Below, in pieces: positions 5,915 to 10,160 of a DNA stretch of 10,160 bases. The DNA comes from Methanomassiliicoccus sp. UBA6 (GTDB lineage Archaea > Thermoplasmatota > Thermoplasmata > Methanomassiliicoccales > Methanomassiliicoccaceae): the NCBI GenBank assembly GCA_002508545.1, contig DAVH01000013.1, forward strand, positions 4,159 to 14,318, in the 5' to 3' direction. Both the position numbers and the translations under genes were made by a program. Position 1 is the stretch's first letter; each line of letters begins with the position of its first letter. The notes under the pieces are model-generated. The model searched no databases. It was not told the DNA's origin and saw only the letters and a list, made by a program, of their open reading frames with translations.

Positions 5915-5937
5915 TTCGGGATGGGATCGGGATGGGA
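5915..5937 (+). repeat. Tandem 12-base repeat TTCGGGATGGGA at a gene start
   Basis: TTCGGGATGGGA (5915-5926) is followed at once by ATCGGGATGGGA (5926-5937), sharing one base. The second copy includes the start codon ATG 5932. The first copy contains another ATG (5921) in a different frame. The same core occurs at 2587-2598 near the zinc-ribbon gene. Confidence 0.6.
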
Positions 5938-7542
5938 CGTTCGTTAGCGATACTGGTAGCGATGCTTGTGGTCTTCAGCGGAGCGGCGGGGCTGGTCACG
6001 TCGATGGGAACGGTGTCGGCGGCCAGCACGGTGACCATGGAGATCATAACCCCGCAGAACAACGAGTACGTCCAGGAGTCCTACGTCATGCTCAGGTGGA
6101 CGGCGACGGACCCGGTATATGCGATCGACCGGTTCTACGTGTACGTCGACGATCCCGATTACTCCGATCCTCTGGTCACGACCCAGCAGGAGATGAACCT
6201 GACCGGGCTGGCGGACGGGCAGCACACGGTGCTGGTACGCGCCATCAACGAGGTCGGGGGAAGCGCCGAGGACGCGGTGCTGTTCAATATCGACACCTCC
6301 GCCCCTACGCTGAGGATAACCTCCCCCACTAGCAACAGCTGGCTCAACACCTCCGATGTAACCGTCACCTGGCAGGCGTCCAGCAGCGTGGGCATCTCCT
6401 ACTTCGACGTCCGGATCGACTCCGAGCCGTGGGTCGGCCCGATCCCCTTCGACCGGCTGTCCAACACCTTCCAGAACGTGACCAACGGGCCGCACAACGT
6501 GACCGTGGTGGCCCACGGCTGGGGCGGAAGGACCTCCACCGCGGTGGTGGCGTTCAAGGTCGACACCACCGTCCCGACGATCAGCATCACCTACCCCGGA
6601 GACGGCGCCGGTTTCAACCACGGGGACATCACCGTGGTGTGGACCGGCTCGGACGCGGGCAACAACCTCGCCGGCTACCAGATCTGGGTCGATGGGACGA
6701 AGGTGACCACCGCGATTCCCAGCGAGAACCACTACAACGCCAACTTCGCCGACGGCTACCACACCGTCCGCATCGTGGCCTACGACATAGCCAACAGCAC
6801 CGCCTCGGACGAGGCGACCTTCCTCATCGACACCATGCGCCCGTCCATCGTGAGCAAGGGTCCGTCCGGCGTTCAGGAGCAGATCGGCACCTCGGTGCAG
6901 GTGGAGTTCTCCAAGGCCATGAGCGTCGAGGCCACGGAGCTCAGCATCGACGGCGTGACCGGCACCATGAGCTGGGACGGGAACACGCTGACGTTCACCC
7001 CCTCGGCCCCGCTGGCCTACGGCACCACCTACCGCGTGACGCTCGACGCCGCCGACCTGGTGGGGAACACCATCAACGAGAGCTGGAGCTTCGCCACCAC
7101 CGACATGGGCCTCATCACCGGCGTGGTCACGGACAAGGACGGCAAGCCCCTGGCCGGCGTGAAGGTCTCCCTGGAGAACGGGGAGCACGTGATGACCAAC
7201 GAGGCCGGGGAGTTCACCGTCACCGCCCGCGCCGGGCAGCACAACCTGACCCTGAGCAAGCTGGGATGGGACGGCACGACCGTCACGGTGAGCCTGCAGC
7301 CCGGCCAGACGATATCGCTCGGCTCGGTGTCGGTGACGCCGACCAATCCGCTGGCGCTCTACGGCGTCCTCGCGGCTGTCGGCGCGGTGACGATCGTCGG
7401 GGTGCTGTACTACTACGGGCGCAGGGGCAAGAAGGTGAAGAGGCCCCAGTACCGCTCGATGAGGGGCATGGAGAACCTCCAGAAGCGGGCAGCCAGGAAG
7501 GGAAGGAACGACCTGGACGAGGACGACGACGAGTACCTCTGA
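5932..7542 (+). CDS. Membrane-anchored surface protein with Ig-like domains
   Basis: This 536-residue secreted protein is tethered to the membrane by its C-terminus. A signal peptide covers about 1-31 (hydrophobic LAILVAMLVVFSGAAGLV, ending VSAAS). Three Ig/FN3-like beta domains follow, at about 34-121, 125-211 and 215-301, with repeated junctions of the type NIDTSAPTLRITSP, KVDTTVPTISITYP and LIDTMRPSIVSKGP. An SbsA-like Ig domain (Big_5 type; VEFSKAMS...SWDGNTLTFTPSAPLAYGTTYRVTL) covers 303-390. A carboxypeptidase-regulatory-like domain (GVVTDKDGKPLAGVKVSLENG) covers 395-468. One membrane helix (about 473-495) is followed by a basic, then very acidic, cytoplasmic tail ending DEDDDEYL. Several N-x-S/T sequons (near 89, 139, 182, 189, 288 and 382) could be glycosylated. 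A role in adhesion or as a cell-wall component is inferred from architecture. Its promoter appears to be its own. Confidence 0.9.
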   Translation: MGRSLAILVAMLVVFSGAAGLVTSMGTVSAASTVTMEIITPQNNEYVQESYVMLRWTATDPVYAIDRFYVYVDDPDYSDPLVTTQQEMNLTGLADGQHTVLVRAINEVGGSAEDAVLFNIDTSAPTLRITSPTSNSWLNTSDVTVTWQASSSVGISYFDVRIDSEPWVGPIPFDRLSNTFQNVTNGPHNVTVVAHGWGGRTSTAVVAFKVDTTVPTISITYPGDGAGFNHGDITVVWTGSDAGNNLAGYQIWVDGTKVTTAIPSENHYNANFADGYHTVRIVAYDIANSTASDEATFLIDTMRPSIVSKGPSGVQEQIGTSVQVEFSKAMSVEATELSIDGVTGTMSWDGNTLTFTPSAPLAYGTTYRVTLDAADLVGNTINESWSFATTDMGLITGVVTDKDGKPLAGVKVSLENGEHVMTNEAGEFTVTARAGQHNLTLSKLGWDGTTVTVSLQPGQTISLGSVSVTPTNPLALYGVLAAVGAVTIVGVLYYYGRRGKKVKRPQYRSMRGMENLQKRAARKGRNDLDEDDDEYL

Positions 7543-7559
7543 ACAGCGCGGAAGGGAGC

Positions 7560-7591
7560 GGGGCGTCCCGGGGGACGCGATGCCGCGCCCC
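7560..7591. terminator. GC-rich inverted repeat between convergent genes
   Basis: GCGTCC (7563-7568 region) pairs with GGACGC (to 7578), and an outer GGGGC (7560-7564) can instead pair with GCCCC (7587-7591). The repeat fills the 49-base gap between two convergent stops, the usual place for a bidirectional terminator. No T run follows, which is weak for archaeal termination. Confidence 0.4.
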
Positions 7592-8797
<1,206 letters not shown>

Positions 8798-8879
8798 AGG
8801 AACGAGGGTGTAAGGGAAACCCGGTTCAAGATGGTTGCGACCCTGCCGGGCCGAACCGAGGCGAAACTTCTTTATTCGA

Positions 8880-8901
8880 GGCCCCTCTAGAGAGGAGGGC
8901 C
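8880..8901 (+). promoter_or_regulatory. Imperfect dyad upstream of the DedA gene
   Basis: GGCCC (8880-8884) and GGGCC (8897-8901) form a stem that continues, after one mismatch, through CTCT/AGAG-type pairs. Its 3' arm contains GGAGG. A weak TATA-like TTTATT at 8871-8876 puts the transcription start near or inside it, so it may be an operator or a leader hairpin. The rest of the spacer 8798-8916 shows no gene. Confidence 0.3.
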
Positions 8902-8916
8902 GCCAGGACGTGACCG

Positions 8917-9546
8917 ATGAACCTGATAGAGATGATCAATGAATGGATGCTAGCCCTGATCACCTCATCGGGGTATCTCGGCATATTCTTCGCCATGTTC
9001 GTCGAGGGCATCTTCACGCCCATCCCCAGCGAGCTCATCATGCCCTTCGCCGGGTACCTGGCCTCGACCGGGGAGCTGAACTTCGTCCTGGTCATCGTCG
9101 TAGGCTCGCTGGGAGCGACGCTGGGATCCACCGTCGCCTACCTCCTGGGGCGCAGGCTGGGCAGGCCGTTCCTGGACCGCTACGGGCGGTACCTGGGGTT
9201 CGACAAGGACAGTATGGACAAGGCGGACGCGTGGTTCGCCAAGTGGGGCAAGTACGGCATCCTCATCGGGCACTCCATCCCGGTCATCAGGTCGATCATC
9301 TCCTTCCCCGCGGGCATCACCAGAATGGAGCTCAAGACGTTCGTTCCGTTCACCTTCCTCGGGGCCACGGTCTGGAACACCGTGCTGGTGACCGCAGGCT
9401 ACCTCCTGGGGGAGTACTGGATCAGGTTCGCGGAGAGCCTGGACGGGTGGGACGTGGTCATCATCGCCGTTCTCGTGGTGGCATACATCGCGTACGTGGT
9501 GTACCACCGGCGGAAGCACCATGCGCGCTCGCCCTCCGACGAGTGA
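8917..9546 (+). CDS. DedA family membrane protein
   Basis: This 209-residue protein has the DedA (SNARE-associated/VTT) fold. Family members act in the cytoplasmic membrane; several are lipid-carrier or phospholipid scramblases or flippases, and others affect proton-dependent homeostasis. The sequence shows a first hydrophobic region followed by FVEGIFTPIPSELIMPFAG (28-46), with acidic residues E30 and E39 in the re-entrant region. Next comes GATLGSTVAYLLGRRLGRP (66-84), then GHSIPVIRSIISFPAGITRM (118-137) with R125 and R136, the region that holds the functionally needed arginines of E. coli YqjA. Two C-terminal membrane segments (about 143-166 and 179-196) and a basic tail complete it. Start: ATG 8917; GGAGG lies rather far upstream (18 bases). 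It converges with the helical protein gene, with 29 bases between. The substrate is unknown. Confidence 0.93.
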   Translation: MNLIEMINEWMLALITSSGYLGIFFAMFVEGIFTPIPSELIMPFAGYLASTGELNFVLVIVVGSLGATLGSTVAYLLGRRLGRPFLDRYGRYLGFDKDSMDKADAWFAKWGKYGILIGHSIPVIRSIISFPAGITRMELKTFVPFTFLGATVWNTVLVTAGYLLGEYWIRFAESLDGWDVVIIAVLVVAYIAYVVYHRRKHHARSPSDE

Positions 9547-9575
9547 TGTGAGGGAAAAGAAGGGGAAAGGGTTTC

Positions 9576-10157
9576 TCACGCGCTGAAGCGCTCCGGGAAC
9601 TGCGCTACCAGGCCGTCGCTCATCGCGTCCGCGGTCACGCGCCCGTGCTCCACCGCGACGTCGAGCGCGTTCAGCGCGCCGGTGAAGTCCTGGGCATTTA
9701 TCAGCTGGGCGATGTTGACGGCGTCAGCGGCATGCTGGTCGAACAGCGCCTTTACCGTCTCGAACGGCCAGTTGGGGTTGAGCGAGCTGAGGAGCTGGGC
9801 GATCTGGGTGTTCACCTGGGCAGACTGGTCCAGGGCGGCCTGCACTCCCGCCTGGTCCCCGGCCTCGAGAGCGACCACGCAGTTATAGAGGGCCATCTCG
9901 TGCTGCCTCAGCAGCTGGTCCAGGGTGTCGGCGGCATCCTGGCCGTAGAACGGGGCCAGGGAGGCGGCCATCATGTCAACGTGCGCCAGGGACTTCTCCA
10001 GTATCGCCTGCACGTTGGGATTGTCCATCAGCTCCGCGTTGATGAGGTCGTTCAGGTCGCGCACGTGGGTCTCCCACATGTGCTGCATCTCCAGTCTCAG
10101 CTCCACCTCTTCGGCGCTCTGGGGGCCTTGCTGCGGCGGCGGCTGGGACGCCGCCAT
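9576..10157 (-). CDS. Uncharacterised helical protein with two internal repeats
   Basis: The 193 visible residues start at ATG 10157. The frame runs on to the window edge, so a longer N-terminus cannot be excluded. After a Pro/Gln-rich start (2-14) the protein is almost all alpha helix, without membrane segments or cysteine pairs (one Cys). Two similar halves are visible. LAPFYGQDAADTLDQLLRQH, followed by a helix to ALEAGD, matches LSSLNPNWPFETVKALFDQH, followed by a helix to INAQD. The halves share a small-residue or Pro turn, a Leu-rich helix and an ending Gln-His. The C-terminus SDGLVAQFPERF and the SSLNPNWP block resemble a family of uncharacterised proteins I recall from Firmicutes. That comes from memory and is not checked. 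A ferritin-like or metal-binding four-helix core is a guess only, based on the repeated His and acidic residues. Confidence 0.78.
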   Translation of the reverse strand: MAASQPPPQQGPQSAEEVELRLEMQHMWETHVRDLNDLINAELMDNPNVQAILEKSLAHVDMMAASLAPFYGQDAADTLDQLLRQHEMALYNCVVALEAGDQAGVQAALDQSAQVNTQIAQLLSSLNPNWPFETVKALFDQHAADAVNIAQLINAQDFTGALNALDVAVEHGRVTADAMSDGLVAQFPERFSA

Positions 10158-10160
10158 GCC

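Noticed and set aside
5911..5927. Possible 5S rRNA remnant (reverse complement reads ATCCCATCCCGAACC)
   Set aside because: This short motif is like the conserved 5S loop region, but the following bases do not match the expected GGAAGTTAAG and no stems can be formed. Chance similarity is more likely.
5944..7242. 432-codon frame antisense to the surface-protein gene
   Set aside because: It is Val/Gly/His-rich with no recognisable domain, while the plus strand has a signal peptide, ordered domains and an anchor.
7543..7591. Small gene in the spacer between the convergent genes
   Set aside because: It is only 49 bases, filled by an inverted repeat, with no start plus ribosome site.

Overview
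The window looks like a GC-rich archaeal chromosome segment. The evidence is indirect but consistent: two tRNA genes without bacterial -10/-35 promoters, AT-rich TATA-like boxes about 25-31 bases upstream of several starts, two genes that look leaderless, and an archaeal-type NFACT/RqcH protein. The eleven coding stops are three TAG, eight TGA and no TAA. That mix argues against a genome that reads TAG as pyrrolysine. A Thermoplasmatota or methanogen-like euryarchaeon is my best guess, at low confidence.

Layout. Bases 1-2251 (+) hold an ABC-2 type export operon: an ATPase truncated at its 5' end by the window edge, then two overlapping, dissimilar permeases. A small double zinc-ribbon protein (2253-2576, -) converges on the operon with one base between the stops. 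A 144-base divergent spacer (2577-2720) leads to tRNA-Arg(GCG) at 2721-2794 (+), which converges on the long rqcH/NEMF gene (2826-4769, -). A divergent spacer of about 90 bases holds two opposing TATA-like boxes and leads to a GNAT acetyltransferase (4859-5341, +). After it come a short unrecognised protein with a TTG start (5370-5723, +), tRNA-Thr(GGT) at 5778-5849 (+), and a membrane-anchored surface protein built of Ig-like domains (5932-7542, +). A GC-rich inverted repeat separates this from a DUF1015 protein (7592-8797, -). A DedA-family membrane protein (8917-9546, +) and a two-repeat helical protein (9576-10157, -, possibly cut by the window edge) close the window.

How the genes work together. 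Only the ABC genes form a clear operon and should assemble into one exporter. RqcH links to the two tRNA genes only by the general theme of translation. The surface protein, the exporter and DedA are all envelope proteins, but they sit in separate transcription units. No spacer exceeds 300 bases, and I see no CRISPR array, transposase, integrase or rRNA gene. I find no clear new multi-gene system. The best leads are small: a possible ATA start in the first permease, a TTCG-loop dyad in front of the zinc-ribbon gene that shares a 15-mer with the surface-protein start region, the unrecognised leaderless protein, and the duplicated helical protein.
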